The position numbers were made by a program, and so were the translations under genes. DNA of 64,000 bases from NCBI RefSeq assembly GCF_040115645.1, contig NC_089543.1, forward strand, positions 3,286,001-3,350,000, given 5' to 3'. Of the stretch, positions 49,001 through 63,085 are shown in pieces. How positions within the stretch are numbered: the first letter of the stretch is position 1; each line of letters begins with the position of its first letter. This stretch comes from Euwallacea fornicatus. Lineage: Eukaryota > Arthropoda > Insecta > Coleoptera > Curculionidae. The notes under the pieces were generated by a model. It made no database searches. It was given only the letters and a program-made list of their open reading frames with translations, and had not been told where the DNA came from.

Positions 49001-52000
49001 GAAGAAAACGTTAGGTAATTATTATATGTATTAATTTACTTCGCATCAGTAATTTTTATAGCCCTCCGGCATCTTTAAGCTAGACAAGAATTAAGTTCCT
49101 GGAAAATGCTTGAAGAGAGGGAAAAATCGTTTTAACTTTCTGCTCTAAAATAACAAGAAACTTTAAAAGTGTACAAACCACTAATAACCTCAACATATCA
49201 AGGAATATAAGTATTAAAGTGCATTGAAATTGAGTAATCTTTTTAAATACATTTTGTAATTAAAAAAAAAGGTTTTTAGTGGAATCACAACATTAACTTT
49301 TTGACTAACTTCAAATCAACAAAGCACAACATAATTAAAAATACATGCATTCAATTAGTACTGCAATTCAACCTGATAAATATTTATGCCAAAGTTGTCT
49401 TTTTGTTTGTTTTGATTTTATATTCCAAAATGCTATTTATAATTGATACGTTAATATTTTTGTTGAATAAATGAGTTTTGAGTATGGTTTGCATATTTTA
49501 GTTAACCGTATATTATTATCTTTGAAATGAAAAATATTATTGAATAGGTGTGTTTACAGTGGGAAGCTCCAACAATATTCCAGTTTTATTTTGTCATCCT
49601 AATAAATAAAGATGAACGACCGTGCATGAATATTAATTGAATTGCTTTTTAGATCCATTGCCAATAAATATGGTTTGCAAAGGGGATTCCATAAAGCACC
49701 AAATTAAATAGTTTCGTCGTAATAACACTCTATATCTGCAATAAATATTTGCATTATAGTTAAACTTTGAGAAAAGCTAATAACATATTCTCATTGAAGT
49801 CCTTGACAACTGATGAAAAGTTCTAACTTCAAAGGGATACCTTACCCAAAGTTTCCCAATTCAGGAGCATGGGGGCGTCAAACCAAATTAAAGTTTAATT
49901 CTGGAATATCGGAAACAATTAATGTTGAGTTATAATTTTCGAAACGCCCGTGTCATCGATTCTGAAATTTACTTTGCACTTCCGGATGTTTAATTTCAAT
50001 TTTCAATTAGCGGTAAAATAGTTCAGTTATAACTTCAACAACTTTATTACAGCTTCTAAGCTCGCAAGCCCAGAAAAACGAACACCGGCTTTCCAAAGGC
50101 ACTCAGAGTAATAGATTTCTATGTTTAGCCCAGCAGTTAAAATGCATATTGGAAGCTTCATGACAGCATTAAGTCTATACAAAGGAAAGAGCAATACGTT
50201 TCCCAAGCCCTTTAGAATTTTTCACTGGAAAAAGTACATGCATTATTTAAACGTAAAATCTGCCAAGTTTTCCCTGGATAATTCGCAGAAGATTTGTTTG
50301 TTTTCTGCACCTGGATTAAGACGGTTTGTTGCAGGAATACTCTTGAAAACTCTCTCTTACAGGAAGCAAGGGAAAATAAGTGCACGGTTAAACTTCCTTT
50401 ATCAACTTTTCTTAAGTATACCCAATATTTTGTCTTTATCAATAATCCCACACATAGGCTCGCATTTTTAATTAACTAACAACTCTAATGGGAGTTCCCT
50501 TGATTATATTACTATCAATTGTATTATGCAATAAATTGTCGAAGTCTAGTAATGGAATTGTGTTATGTGAAAATCATTTGAAAAGGTATTAAGCAAGCGA
50601 TCCGACAACAATTTAACGTACTCACGGAACAAGTTTCAGGAACCATTAATCAATGCTTCACGAGCTTATATGAATTTCAAAGTATTAAATGGTATAATAA
50701 GAACTACAATATTAAACTAGTTTTATTGACAGCATGTTTCGTGCATTATGTAGATCGTTTGAGTCAATAATCTAACAGGGGTACGAATATTTATTTTTGT
50801 TGTCTCTTTAATATTTAATACACATACATGTTTTTTGTGGAACATACACAAACACACACATATACACATCAAGGTAACTAACTAATTTAATACGATAAGA
50901 ATGCTCATTTATTATCAATTTAAGAGAGCTTAATGAAAAAGCATTTAGGAAGCAGACTTCAGAGTAGTTCAATTAAGCTTTGCTTTTCAGTATTTTGTAG
51001 CAAAGAATTTTGGAGCATGGAAAGTGACTAAGGAATTATTTTAAGCTAGTTCAGGTTAGTTAGTCAGATGTTGCTTGGGACTCGCAACTTTTAAATTTTT
51101 TGAAATTGTTACTTAAACTATGGATTTTCTTACACAATTTTAGAGACATTTTCTAAGTTAAAATAACCTTTTATTGTCGTTGTGTATATATATATATATT
51201 TTTTTTAAAAGAAATTCTCTAGGAATTCACTTCCACTAATTTTTTCATCGAGGCTTCTTGCTAGTTGCAAGTGAGTTTACATTTTATTTTCATATAAGAA
51301 TGACTTAAAATGGGATTCGTGTTTCAAATAAAGCAAACTATTTGTCTTCGCTTATATGTGACACTTATAAATATTTTGTAAATTCTTCCATTCCCCCGAA
51401 GGCGTCCAGCAGCAGTTCCTTCCATTTCCTTTACATGGAAGCTCTTATCAAGTTTTGATAAAAGGAAATTACTATTAACTCAAAATTTTTAAACCTGAAC
51501 GAACTCGACTTAATATTTGGCAATCTAGAAGTAAATCTTCTAAAGAAACCGAGTTTTTCTTCAAAAGGACTTTGGCTTTTAAAATAAAGCTAAAATAAAT
51601 TAAAGCTTTTTGACTCTTAAATTAATTGAAGACTTTGGATGAGGAATGCATGCTTAGACCATTCCTTTTTTCAATTAATTCCACAAAGTACATTTTGTTG
51701 CCCGCAATGATTTTCCTGTGGCATTCACAAGTTATTTCTGGGCGTCTGAGCATTTACTCCACAAACACAAGTTTGTATGTTTTCGTCTTCTGTACAGCTT
51801 GCGAATATTGTTTATACCGTGTTTTTGATAAGAAACATCCAGCCATGAGCGCGTTTCAAATGCCTAAAAAAATCCGGACCTAAATTAATAATTAAATAAT
51901 TCCGGGGTAGATCAAGAACTGATAAATGTGCAGTTGTTACAGCTCTTACTGATTCAAATACCGCTACTAATGTTGTTAGCTCCAGAATGGTTCGAAACTT

Positions 52001-55000
52001 TCCATCTAAGAAAATCACATGAAATTTTTTCCCAATTAATTCGGAATACTCCATATTAGCTACATAAATCCACAGCCATTTGAAACAAACCCTTAATTAC
52101 TAACTTCCCCACTTTTCCTTAAGATTTCAAATTAAATTTTGAGTGTCTTTAGAGCGTAAGAATCTTAATGGAGATAGGTTCGAGCGTACAAATTTAATTT
52201 TACAACAAACATTTCGGGCTACAATGAAGTGGGGTATTTTCGAGTTTAGAGTTACAAAGCAGGATTGGGTGGCAAAAGAATGTCGTTTGTCAGCTTAGAC
52301 TTAGCAACACTAGAGATAAGAAGTTTCTGATAGAGTTTATACAAGGAATTTGAAAAGTGAAGACTTTGAAAGTTTATATATGGCTGTTTAACGCGTGAAA
52401 TTAGTCCGGGGCTTAAATTAAGCGTAGCTGCTTAGGGAGTATTAAAAGTGCAACAGAACAAAGGAACGTTAAATCGATATGAAGTGTCAAATATCTGAGG
52501 AAATAAATTAGATTTGGCCGCGAACACGGAAATATTTTTAGAGGATATTGATATCTTCTTTAAGTGTGCTTTCCGCAGTGGAAGTTTACCCGCAAAAGGG
52601 AGTTGCGGCGCTTAATAGTCTTCCGCGCAGACGATTTTTAAATTCTCCGCTTCTTCGTTTTGATGTTGAGTTAAATAATAATCAATTACCCCGAAATGAA
52701 CATGTACCACTCCCGACAGCCTGAGGGGTATAATCTTTTTTAGAGAAACACCTGCATGTTCTCTGGTTGCCGACATATGGGGAAACTGCCTTGCCACGAA
52801 GCGATGTTGAAACGCAAACGCAAGCGTATACGGCATGTACAATTTTAACAAAGCGCGTTAACCGCATCGCTTGCGGCTATACATTTTGTTTAGGAAAGTT
52901 GTTTCAGCCATTGCAGTGAATTTCACCCTCTGTTCATATATTTTCGACAGTCCTCTGCAGCATATTTGTTTGTTTCCTATTCTGGTTGCCGTACGTTCCT
53001 CGAAACTTTAAATGCTATTTTTTCAGAACAAATTCCAATTAAAACCCACAATGTACGTCCAAAATTTGTTTTCCATCCCTTCAGAAACTCTATTTTGTGC
53101 CTCGCACATCTGAGCTCGCTACGAAAGGGCCGAAAATTTATTTATTTTTCTTCAGAACATCTATAATTTTTATGCTTTAACGAACTGTTTGTAGGTGGAT
53201 GACCTTTTCACTATTAAATATCTTCCACTGTCTGCAGGTATATTATTGCCGGCTGGACCACCCTCTTACTTGAATATTCAAGAACTAATCCACAAACCGT
53301 TACTTTAGAAGCTGTTTATTTTATCAGAAATTGCCTTATAGAACTAGGACGAACAATAACAAACAAACTAAAAACGAGTGAAATTAAATGCTTGTGTTGC
53401 AAGTGAAGTCGCACTGAAGGGTAAAATTGAATAAGGACGTTGCAACTGAGGTCGGTACTGAAGAGCCGATTGTCTCCTCCACTTAATCTGCGGCGTCATA
53501 TGACACAAAGAACGAAACTTTTATCCCATTTATGGCCGACAAAAATTTAAGAATGAAATCTAAACTACCCTTGGGTGCTACCATATATTGAAGCCGACGT
53601 TTCAGACTTATGAGCACCATATTTCGTTTTTACGTCTCAAGTTGGTTCTTACTCTTAGATGCGCATAGATTCTTAATTATATGTAGTTTGTTATAATAAA
53701 ACGCAAATAAAAATCCTCTTAAATCTATAAATTAATAATCATTCATAAATTTAAAAAAAATGTTTTTTGAAAATGTTCCAATAAAATGCTTGAAGGAAAA
53801 AGTAAGCGGAATTGTCTTGTAAGTCAAAAAGACATCAAAATAGTCCAATACTGTCGATATTTTTTCCATCTTGCCCGAATTTGTTGTAGTTGCATAGAAA
53901 GACTGTTTGGTCCCAAGAGAAAAGTCTTTGCGAACACCTTCCTTCAGATATTTATCCAGCACCTTCTCCAATTTCTTCAGTAAAAAAGAATGTTAAACTT
54001 ACATGAGTTTGAGTGCTTTTGGGTTTTATGCGATATATACAATTTTCAGAGTATGAAGAATCTGAACATGAGCCTAGCCATTTGGAATACATAATTCCGA
54101 GCTAAACTTGCCCTGATGAGCCTTTGATGTTTTAGTTTAAATTATGATTTTAGTATATTGGCATCCTATGCGTATGATCAGCAATGCGTTTCAGTGTCTT
54201 TGACTACATCAACTAATGGTAGTATTTAACTATTTCATGTTCAACTATATATGTTCTTCATTAAACGCAAATTTAATCATTTGATGGTATTTTATTTCCC
54301 TTTAAAAATACTTTACCAAATTAAATAAAATAATATAGGATAAGCAAATATTCCATGTTGCCCGAAAAAAATCTGCATTCATGATTCAAATTCACTGAGA
54401 AATAAATAAAAAATGAACCCTTTTATAGTTGGGCTGCAATGACCAATGACAATAATGAATATATCATGCAAGTTTACTTTATAAAATTCGCCCCCCATAA
54501 AAATTCAACGTCTGCCTTAATGTCTTGGATTTTATTATGAGTTCATTAAGTTCAGTTTATTAGAAACAAAGTAAATATGCCAATAAACTTATATTACTGA
54601 ATAAATAGTGAAAAGGTTAGTTATGGAAATCGGTTAATCGCTATCGTCAATATTTCTTGCAGGATTTCTCGAAATACTAGAAACTATGGCAAAAATGGGC
54701 CCCACATTAATTCAGTCGAAATTGTTTTTATTTTAGGACGACGGTATGTACACAGCTGGATAACTCGTAAAAAATGTTTCAGTAAACTTTTTGCAGATTT
54801 CAGATTACAGTGTGTTTCGAACAATTCAAGCGGATTTTTGAAATGTGACTACAGAACAAAAAAAATAAAATTGTAACAAAAATGACACTGATCTGGCCAT
54901 TAAATTCCCTTAAGTTTTTCTTATAGAACAATATTTGTAGTTCTTTTAGTGTCCAAGATATATGGATATATGGTATATATTAACACACAATTTTACTAAC

Positions 55001-57960
55001 ATTGTATACATTTATCATCGCTTAAATTCTTTTAACATTCAACGATTTTTTTTTCATCTAGGTTTTTTTCAAATTCTGCTTACGAGTAAAAGAAATGCGT
55101 AACACTCTCTCAATTGGAATCGTGATTACACGATAAAGCAAAAATTTATTTAAATTTAATTTAAAAATTCTCGTCCATCATCATTCTGAAGGCTGCAACA
55201 TTTTTAATACTTTAGGTTAAATAACACGCTTTCATTATATTGTTCACATGTCAAATTTACAATTAATAATAGCATATTTGATTAGGTCTAGCTATTACAG
55301 CTAATTTTCCCAGGTAGGCTACTTCACATTTTATTGTATTCTTCATTCTAGCCCAATTTAATGCATGATAATGTGTGAATACATTTGCTGCCAAATCCGA
55401 ACTGGAATCGGTGTTCTTATTTGAAATTCACCTAACTATATAAACAAAGACGTAATACTTACGTTGTTGGGCAAGGTCGAGAAAGACACTCTCTCAAAAA
55501 CAAGTTAATAAATTACTCAAAGCCACTGGCACAAGCAAGTTCATTTACTTTCTTCAGTCGGTAATAAATCGGTAACGGTATTTTCCATCTATAACGCTTT
55601 AAGGGTCCTTGGTATTTTACATGCATAAAATATGACTTCCTTGGTTCCAATGCCTCAACAAGTTCTTTACTTCCGAACTTTGCAGTCGGGTTATATTAAT
55701 TTAAATATATTATTTATAAGTTGGATATAGTTGGCCAAAAGAAACTTTTAATAGCGGTTTTAATTTTTGCAACATTAATGATTTCGTAGATTTCATGGGG
55801 GCTATGAGAACAAGCTTGTATTGGATTTATTATTAAAATGGTTGCAGTTCTAGAGGAGAATTTACTAAGCTCATACTTCAATATAGCTGCTGTCGTGAAT
55901 ATCTAATTATCCTTTATGTAGTGGACGTTAAAAAATTCACTGTGTTAAACTTCAGTCTGGAGCGAGTTTGATGCCGTAAAATGGGATATAAAATTTTAAT
56001 GTTATGGCTATTGGAAATTGCTCATCAGGGACGATGACAAAAGTAGACAAATATTTCTCATGGAATAATCTGTAAATTTTATAAAGTAGCTTTTCATCGT
56101 GAGCTATTGAAAATAAGCTCGGTTTACAAATCATCTAATATATGTATATTGTGCGAAAAAATTTTCTGTCACTTATTCAATGTTATTACATTTCAAGTTT
56201 GTCATATTTCCTTCTTTCTCAATTTATTCCTCGGTTTCTCTTAGCCTGCATTTTTGACACAAAAAGTGAAATATCGTTGTTTAGCTTTTACTGTTAGTAA
56301 ATATTTGCTCAAGTTTAGAGACGAATTTTTCTAAGCTTGTTTTCCTATTGTTTTCTTTAACGATTTATCTTCGCTTGTATAGGAACTTCGCATATATTTC
56401 TACTTCAAGTCATGATCTTTAATCCAGCAATACTTAATACAAGTGTGTTTTAATTTGGATGAAAACACGAAAGATTTTTAGACACGAAATGAACGAGTTG
56501 TCACTATATACAGGATATCTGTAAGTCATGTGCAAAAAATCTGGACGTTATTCTGCATTAATAATTACCACCCCAAATTTTTTTTTCACAATATATATTT
56601 GCAGTTTTGAACATTTACATTATATTAATAAATATCTGTTTAAAACTTATCTTGAGACCTTCGCAAAACTGCAGAATTTATGCAATAGAATTGCACAAAT
56701 TCTCCAATTCGCCTTTATGTGAGAGTTCTCCCGGAAGGGAATTCGCCATTTTTATATTTATATGCGTTATTATTTATATAAGTTATTTCTACTTGAAATA
56801 TGTTTCCCTAGAGGTAATATGTTTGGTGAGGTTTCATCATATCTATTTGTTTTGTCTTGAATCATTTTCTGTATGATCAACTTATTTTTCATTTTCTCTT
56901 TAAACATATTTTGGGTACGTCTGAAATAATGTCCAATAAAGATCTATTGAATAATTTTTCCTGAATTAATTGCAGACAGTCTATTCTGAAAGAAAAACAA
57001 AAATGAGTAAAATAAATGTTAGAGAAGGCTATTATTATGTGTTGTCACAGTTCATCACGCCACGTTGCATGACCAGCTATTTTCATAAAAACGATGATAT
57101 CTTCAACCGGAAAAATACCATGCAACAATCTGTTGTCAAAGGTTGACTATACTTTTTTAATTCCCATTTGTTATAAATAATTAACGAATAGTGAACATCA
57201 GTTTAGGTAAAGAAGCATCACCAATTCACGGCCTCAGCGGAGGAACTGATCGTATTAAGCCCCATTTCGTGTACACCTTTCCACGAACACTTAAATGCAT
57301 TAATAAGTAGTAGCTATCCCAGAACCGCACTTAACACAAGGATGAAGAGATTTTGATATGCGTTATTTAGCATTCCGTTACGTTTTTGATATTCTGAGAC
57401 TGCGCATGTTTTCCAGCCGCAAACATTACCGCAGCTTACGTTAACGGACGCCGATGATAGACGCGTAGACGTAGACGTAGAAAATAAGAACTGCTCATGC
57501 ACAGTAATAATTTTCTTCCGACACTAGTTACATCACACAGCTTATCCGATTTAAGTGAACCGTTATGGCCCAATGTCCATTTAAATTTGTGTTCTTTGAA
57601 TTTATATTAAGTGCTTGTGGAAGAATTTCATATACTGCAAACAAAAATAGTGAACAAAATATTGTTCACTACTTTGTTTATACATCTTATTTCTGGTTAT
57701 GTATTGGATTAGGCGGTGAGGATGTTCGGTTAGATCCAATTCTTAACTTAATTAGTGGACTGTCCTTGTTGCCAGTTAGGTGGTTAATCAAACATCCAAT
57801 TGAAACGAACACAGGTGTTAGCATTATAAACAAAGGTATTTTCTTCTGCATGTTAAGACGAAGAACTTTTTCGTTCGACACGATAACGTAATGAGCGTAT
57901 TACGATCTATTGTTTTTTAGTTTTATCATGAGCTAGACGTAGGAGTAAACGGACAATGTA
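46047..57960. other. long non-coding stretch, probably intron
   Basis: Lies between the two well-supported plus-strand exons and is best read as part of a 17-kb intron. No gene is recognised in it. It contains a (TA)n run near 51185-51199, a short patch resembling one unit of the 113-bp satellite near 47963-48006, and a small tandem of GTAGAC units near 57462-57482. The 116-codon plus frame at 50121-50471 and others show no motif. A TACAGGATATCTGTAAG sequence near 56511 resembles a transposon end but has no partner. A 59-codon frame follows an acceptor-like TTAATTGCAG at 56980 but has no donor. Confidence 0.45.
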
Positions 57961-58570
57961 CAGCGTGTCCAAAGAGGGATGTGCAGTATTAGGATTTCGT
58001 AAACGGTAATACATACAGTTTTGGTTAAATCGAAAAACGGTTGCACATTCGAGGGAACACTTTCACTATGCGAACAGATTGGCAATGTTATATTTGTTTT
58101 TTCAGTTATTTTGATAAACCTAAATTTTCGAATTTAGGCACATCATCAACATCGCTTTGGGTTTAACATGTGGGTTGGGATATTTGGCACTCGAATAATT
58201 TGTCTTTCCTTTTATAGCCATTTCCTTAGCAACGAGCACTACGGCATTTAACTTGAAATGCATTTGGAGGAAGCCTTAAATAATCTCCCGTTGGCTTTAA
58301 CACATAACTGTCGGTTCCAGCAGGATGGCGCACCCGCACATAATGCAAGAGTTGTGCAGAAATATCTACCGCATTGATTTCCTGGAAGATGGACAGGCAC
58401 CCACTCGGAACGTCCTTGGCTCTCCCGCTCTTCGGACATCACCTCGTTAGATTTTTTCCGGTGCTCCATGACAATGCGCGTTTATCAACATATTTTTGAG
58501 GCGAGAGGAGAAATACGATGCAGAGTTCTCAATACTTTTGCACATATACCTAGTTGTTTTTGAAGATCCG
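57961..58570 (+). mobile_element. mariner-like transposon relic with transposase C-terminus
   Basis: From about 58231 the plus strand reads NEHYGI, stop, LEMHLEEALNNLPLALTHNC, then RFQQDGAPAHNARVVQKYLP, stop, FPGRWTG, then PWLSRSSDITSLDFF and an MRVYQHIFE tail, all in one frame with two internal stops. This is the YL-FL---L--LPL, FQQDGAPAHNA---YL, F--RWIGR, WPARSPD-T-LDFFLWG and K--VY blocks of the same insect transposase type as the elements at 13.7 and 20.9 kb. A mariner-like end (CAGCGTGTCC after TA at 57959-57960) may be its left terminus. A possible reversed partner, GACACACCTGTA near 58767-58783, is too weak to fix the right end. The N-terminal half is missing. Confidence 0.8.
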
Positions 58571-59398
58571 GAATGAGTTTTTGACCCTATTAAATTGAAG
58601 TTGTGTTAGATATATTTTTTCTTAAACTATTCATGTAATTTAAGAACTTCAAATCAAATCTCACTAATGTCTCTAGCCAAACCCGATAATAACGGTAGCA
58701 TGTTTATACACGGGAGACTCATTCTTTATGCGCCCGTATTTGTTCTAACCGCTCATTTCCTGCAAACGGATAATGACACACCTGTACGCTCATATACGCA
58801 TCGGCACGCCCAAACTATATGGTCTACCTGTATACTCGTGTTTCGAGGCAGACAAAGACAAAGTGGTTGCGCAAATATCAGTTGAATATTATATTATGCC
58901 ACTTATTTGGTTTGTGTGTGAGCCCGGCGTGGTGTTGGATAATTGAAAACACTTTCTTTGTGTTGATGTTTCCAGAGAGATTTATTCATAAAGCAGCATC
59001 GAATCTCTATTTTCATTTTACATGTAACATGTTGCTGTATAATTTTAAACAACAAACATCCTCAATGGATGAGCAGTAGCATTATTTGAATGTTGTTACT
59101 TCCGTTTGTTACAACATCACTTATTTTTTAAGATTAATAAAAAATTATTATTAAACTTATATGAAATTATTATATTTGTCTTACAAGCTTACCCATTAAT
59201 AGCGAGAATTGACATTAATTAAATCATATTGTTGTTGTGACTGCTGTTGCCGTTATTCTGGTTGGGTAGTGACGTAGGTGTTGAAAGACACCAATAATGT
59301 AATACCTGCAATTAATGTTAATAGTGAATTTCGACACTTTTTGTCTAGAATTTTATGTATGTCTCGATGCGTGACAATCTAAAATTATATAATATATA
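58571..59398. other. non-coding
   Basis: May include the rest of the preceding element up to about 58783. Otherwise nothing recognised. Overlapping frames of 72 and 86 codons (58667-59079, plus) have no known motif. Confidence 0.35.
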
Positions 59399-60364
59399 CA
59401 GGGCGACACAAAAGCTCTGTGTAAAATTTCACTACAGATTTTTGAGGCAAAAAATTACGATTTAACGCAATTTTCCTTAGTTCAAGAATGGACGGCATTC
59501 AAAATTCAGGAAGTCAAAGGGAAGTGTGAAATGACGATTAAAAAAGGGAAAAAAATGGTTACTTGGTTGGTAATTCTATTATCTGAACAAAATGTCGCAT
59601 CGAGGGGTTTTCGGAGCGACAAATCAGAATCCGTTCACATTGTCGATATACATTGTAGAAAACGCCGTCAACGCTAGGTGAACTGTCTTTAAAGATACAT
59701 AACTTTTTTTCTATCCCGTATAGAATTAATTTGTGACTAAATTTTTGGTTTCCTACGTGTTAATAAATAATTTTAACGTACAGATTATACAATTCAAACG
59801 AAACAAATCAAAACATTCAATTAATCTTCAATTCTCATGTTTTTTTTTATATCTTCATGTTTTTATTTGACTATATCAATTTGTTTTATTATTTATTTTG
59901 CTGTGCTGTATGAATAAATATGTACTTTAAAGTTATTTTGCAGGACACGTAGCGCACTTTAAACTTTAAATATCTGAAGGACTGCCTGTAGGAACTTGTT
60001 GTAAGACACATTTTTTTGTAAAAATACTGATTTTGTCATAAATAAATTTTACAACGAGTGATAAAAGAGTTACGCCCTTGTAAAGAGAGTTCATCCAGTG
60101 TTGCCAGCGCCCCCTACAATGTGTATCGGAAAATTAAACAGATTCCGATTTTTCGCCCCGAAAAACTGCCCGATACTCCATTTTGTTCAGACAGCAGTAT
60201 TGCAAAACAAGCGATTGATTTTTTCTCTTTTTCAATATTCACTTTGACCTCCTATATTTCGAAAACCGTTCACTTTTAGGGTAAGTTAAATTAGGTTATG
60301 TCGCCATATTTTCGTTTTAGAACTCTGCAGTACAATTTTGTAAAGCCCCTTTAGACATACCCTG
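59399..60364. mobile_element. MITE-like element, Tc1/mariner type
   Basis: The left end reads CAGGGCGACACAAAAGCTCT after TA (59397-59398). The right end in reverse complement reads CAGGGTATGTCTAAAGGGGC before TA (60365-60366). Both then share AAAATT-CACTACAGA / AAAATTGTACTGCAGA and A-rich words at matching spacing, so the imperfect inverted repeat extends at least 60 bp and more weakly beyond 100 bp. The 966-bp interior contains no transposase motif. Non-autonomous and moderately old. Confidence 0.75.
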
Positions 60365-61548
60365 TATATTTCTATGTTCAATATTAGGATAAATACGTTT
60401 CTAGTCAAAGTCAAAGTGTTAACAAAGTATTCAATAAAAATAAGGTTATTAATACTGCGCTGCAAAGGCATAAAATTTGGCTGGGTCTTTATCCAACGAG
60501 AATTACTTATTCCGCAATGCAGGAATCCCATTTTAGCGATTCATGCGTTTTACATGTTCGTTATAAAATGTAAAAACGGTGTATTTGAGGAAAATTATAG
60601 GCAATAGAGTTCCGGGAGTCTCATATAATATAGCATATAGTCCTACGTCTCCTCTTTTAAATTGAATTTAGTTATCCAAAGGCACACTTCTTGGAATAAT
60701 CTCGCGGAAATTTGCCTTTGAGAACGCATCCTCTACGTCTGCTTTATCGTGCCGGAAAATTTCATAGTTACCTACCCGTTTTGAATTTCGTTGGAGGCTG
60801 TCGGATTTGATGACGCTACGAAATCAATGCTAGACCTAAGTTATAGTTGAACTGAGAACAGTGGATCCACAGAGAGTAGCATAAAATCCAAAGAAGTAGA
60901 AATGGCAATTTCCGTTATTTAATACAGGTCCGCCAGGATTGAGTTTTTCCCTTTTCTAATTTCCCACTCTAATGGTTTTTGATTTAAACCCTTAATACAC
61001 CGTGAATTGTAAATATTAGAGAGCTGGCATCCCGGCGCTACTCTGAAAATGTCTTAAGTTCTACGAAGGCACAATGCTATTCCAACGTTAATTGTCAACT
61101 CGAAGTTGGTAATGTAAAGTAGGCTAAGTAACTGAGGCATATCGAAATGACAATGGTATTTAAATTTAAATAGTTGGGTGACAAGGACTTATTTACAATT
61201 GGAACACGACAATTCCCAATTTGGATTTCGGGTATAACGCCGACTAATATTCAAAATTAATTTGACGAGATGGAATTAAGCTCCAGGCGATTAATATACT
61301 AATTGAAGATTGCAGTTGTTGTAAACAGTAGTTAAGGTGTTTATAAATATACGTCAAATTAATAAATTGGTTCATTTTTTCGGAATTCAATGAACACGCT
61401 ACGTAACAGTTTTAAAATATTACTTATTAACTGTAATCAATTTTCTGAAGAAATAAAAAATTACCCCGCCCCTTAGTTTTAATTTAATTCAATTTCGTCC
61501 TTCTTACGCGAGTTTTACTTAGTAGCAGTCTTAGTAGAACAGAGGCAG
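60365..61548. other. non-coding
   Basis: Nothing recognised. Short frames only. Confidence 0.4.
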
Positions 61549-62190
61549 TCTCGAGAAAAATACGCAAAAATAGAGATGTAAATTTCTAGATAGATCGACA
61601 AAATCTAAAGTTTTCCCGGGATTTGAAAGAGTAGCATATTGGCGGAAAGATAGATAAAGGTGTTTGCAAATAACATGAAACAAAACTGTAAATCGAAATC
61701 CCGAGACCAGTCGTCAAAACGTTAAATTTGGCCGGAATTTGGGAGCACAAAACCTACAAAACTGGGCGTCTATGTTCTCGATAAAAATTGCAAATATAAA
61801 ACTAAATTCCCCAGGCAAATCGGCAAAACATGAACTTTGCTCGGGATTTCAAATTGCAAAACGTAGAAAACAGAATGCCTATATTCGCCAGTAAAATTTG
61901 CAAAAATGGGGGGTCTACATTCCTGGATAAATAACCAAAATGTTGGTTTGTCTGGGATGTGAAAGCGCAACATGGAAACAAGGGTGAATATAGGTTATTC
62001 TCGAGGAAAATTTGCAAAACTGCAAATCGAAATTCCGAGGCAAATGGCCGTACCGTTAAATTTGTCGAAGATCTGCGAGATCCAAACCAGAATCATCATA
62101 TAGCATAATACTGTCTGGAAAAATTTGCAAAAACGTAGTTTGGATTTCGAGACACAGAACGTTAAAATTTCGTTTATTTCTTAAATTTTT
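61549..62190. repeat. degenerate tandem repeat, period about 113 bp, about six units
   Basis: Units begin with a TTCTCGA-AAAAATTTGC type word near 61549, 61662, 61776, 61885, 61999 and 62114, giving spacings of 109-115 bp. Within each unit the same words follow in order: AAATCGAAATTCCGAG, CAAATCG, AAAACGTTAAATTTG, CCGGGATTTGAAAG, GAGCAAAAC and CTATATT. Units have diverged by substitutions and small indels, the second unit most at its start. Open frames read across the array (for example 61770-62017, minus) are by-products of the repeat. Confidence 0.85.
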
Positions 62191-63085
62191 GTCGACTGTT
62201 TCGACATGTTTTGAGATGCTGCTATCTAGCGGTGTAAATAAAAGTCAAACATATCCAAAAACTACTGGAGTAATAGGTAAAATAAAATAATAACTGTGAA
62301 GGCCTGAATGTGGAAAATAATGGGCGTATAATTTGTAATGACATGTTGTTTGAAAAATACAGGCTTTTAAAACTCTGCTATAAAAAATTGGTCACCCTAT
62401 ATCGTAATCAATAGTAAGTATACCCCTATAGGATTCATGTAAAAGATCAAATTTTAAGAAAGGCACCCGGAAGAGTGGAGAAACTTTTTCTAGATCCCAA
62501 CATATTGGAATTCTTTTTAGACACGCCGGTATCATATTACTCTTTTGCACTATGTCAAGAATTCAGTAATCAAAAGAAACAAAGCATTTGTCTGTCGCAG
62601 GCTGACAAGCAAAGCTTTTAAGTTGAAGTTAAATCATTTATTCAGATTTTCTTGCTCCCTGAAAAGGTTTGAATCCCGCTTTCATGCATACGAAAATATC
62701 TATGTGAGCTCACTTTACAGTTTGTATCGAAATTCCAATGTACGAGCGTGGATCATTACTGCAGCATATACTATTTACCTTCCAGAATTATTCATGTAGT
62801 CGATAGAACTATACTGTTACCTTAACACCGATCCTAAAATCGGGCTACTGAGTCAGGCAATATATTTGGGGGCATTTCTCTATAAAAAGAACTAATATCC
62901 GTTTAGCCCGGAAATCTTCGAATAAATCTGAAATTGCCGCTGGCGAAATAATCTTATAAGTTATTGGTGCAAAAATTTATACTCGTAAAAATTCGCTAGC
63001 AGTAGGGGTTCCACAAATGGAAATTAAGCACTAACTTCCGCCCTAAATGAGTTAAGCCCAATATGAGACATGTAATTAATTGCAG
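62191..63085. other. non-coding, presumed intron end
   Basis: The 3' part of the intron ending at the acceptor ATGTAATTAATTGCAG. An 84-codon plus frame at 62545-62799 has no recognisable motif. Confidence 0.4.

Noticed and set aside
51183..51199. (TA)n dinucleotide run
   Set aside because: Ordinary short microsatellite.
56980..57148. 59-codon open frame starting right at an acceptor-like TTAATTGCAG
   Set aside because: No donor before the stop, no poly(A) signal identified, and the translation lacks any recognisable feature.
58767..58783. GACACACCTGTA as the right terminus of the element starting at 57961
   Set aside because: Only about a dozen bases match the left end, and similarity does not extend inward.
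61770..62017. Two overlapping minus-strand frames of 67 and 71 codons
   Set aside because: They are read across the 113-bp tandem repeat and carry no independent evidence.
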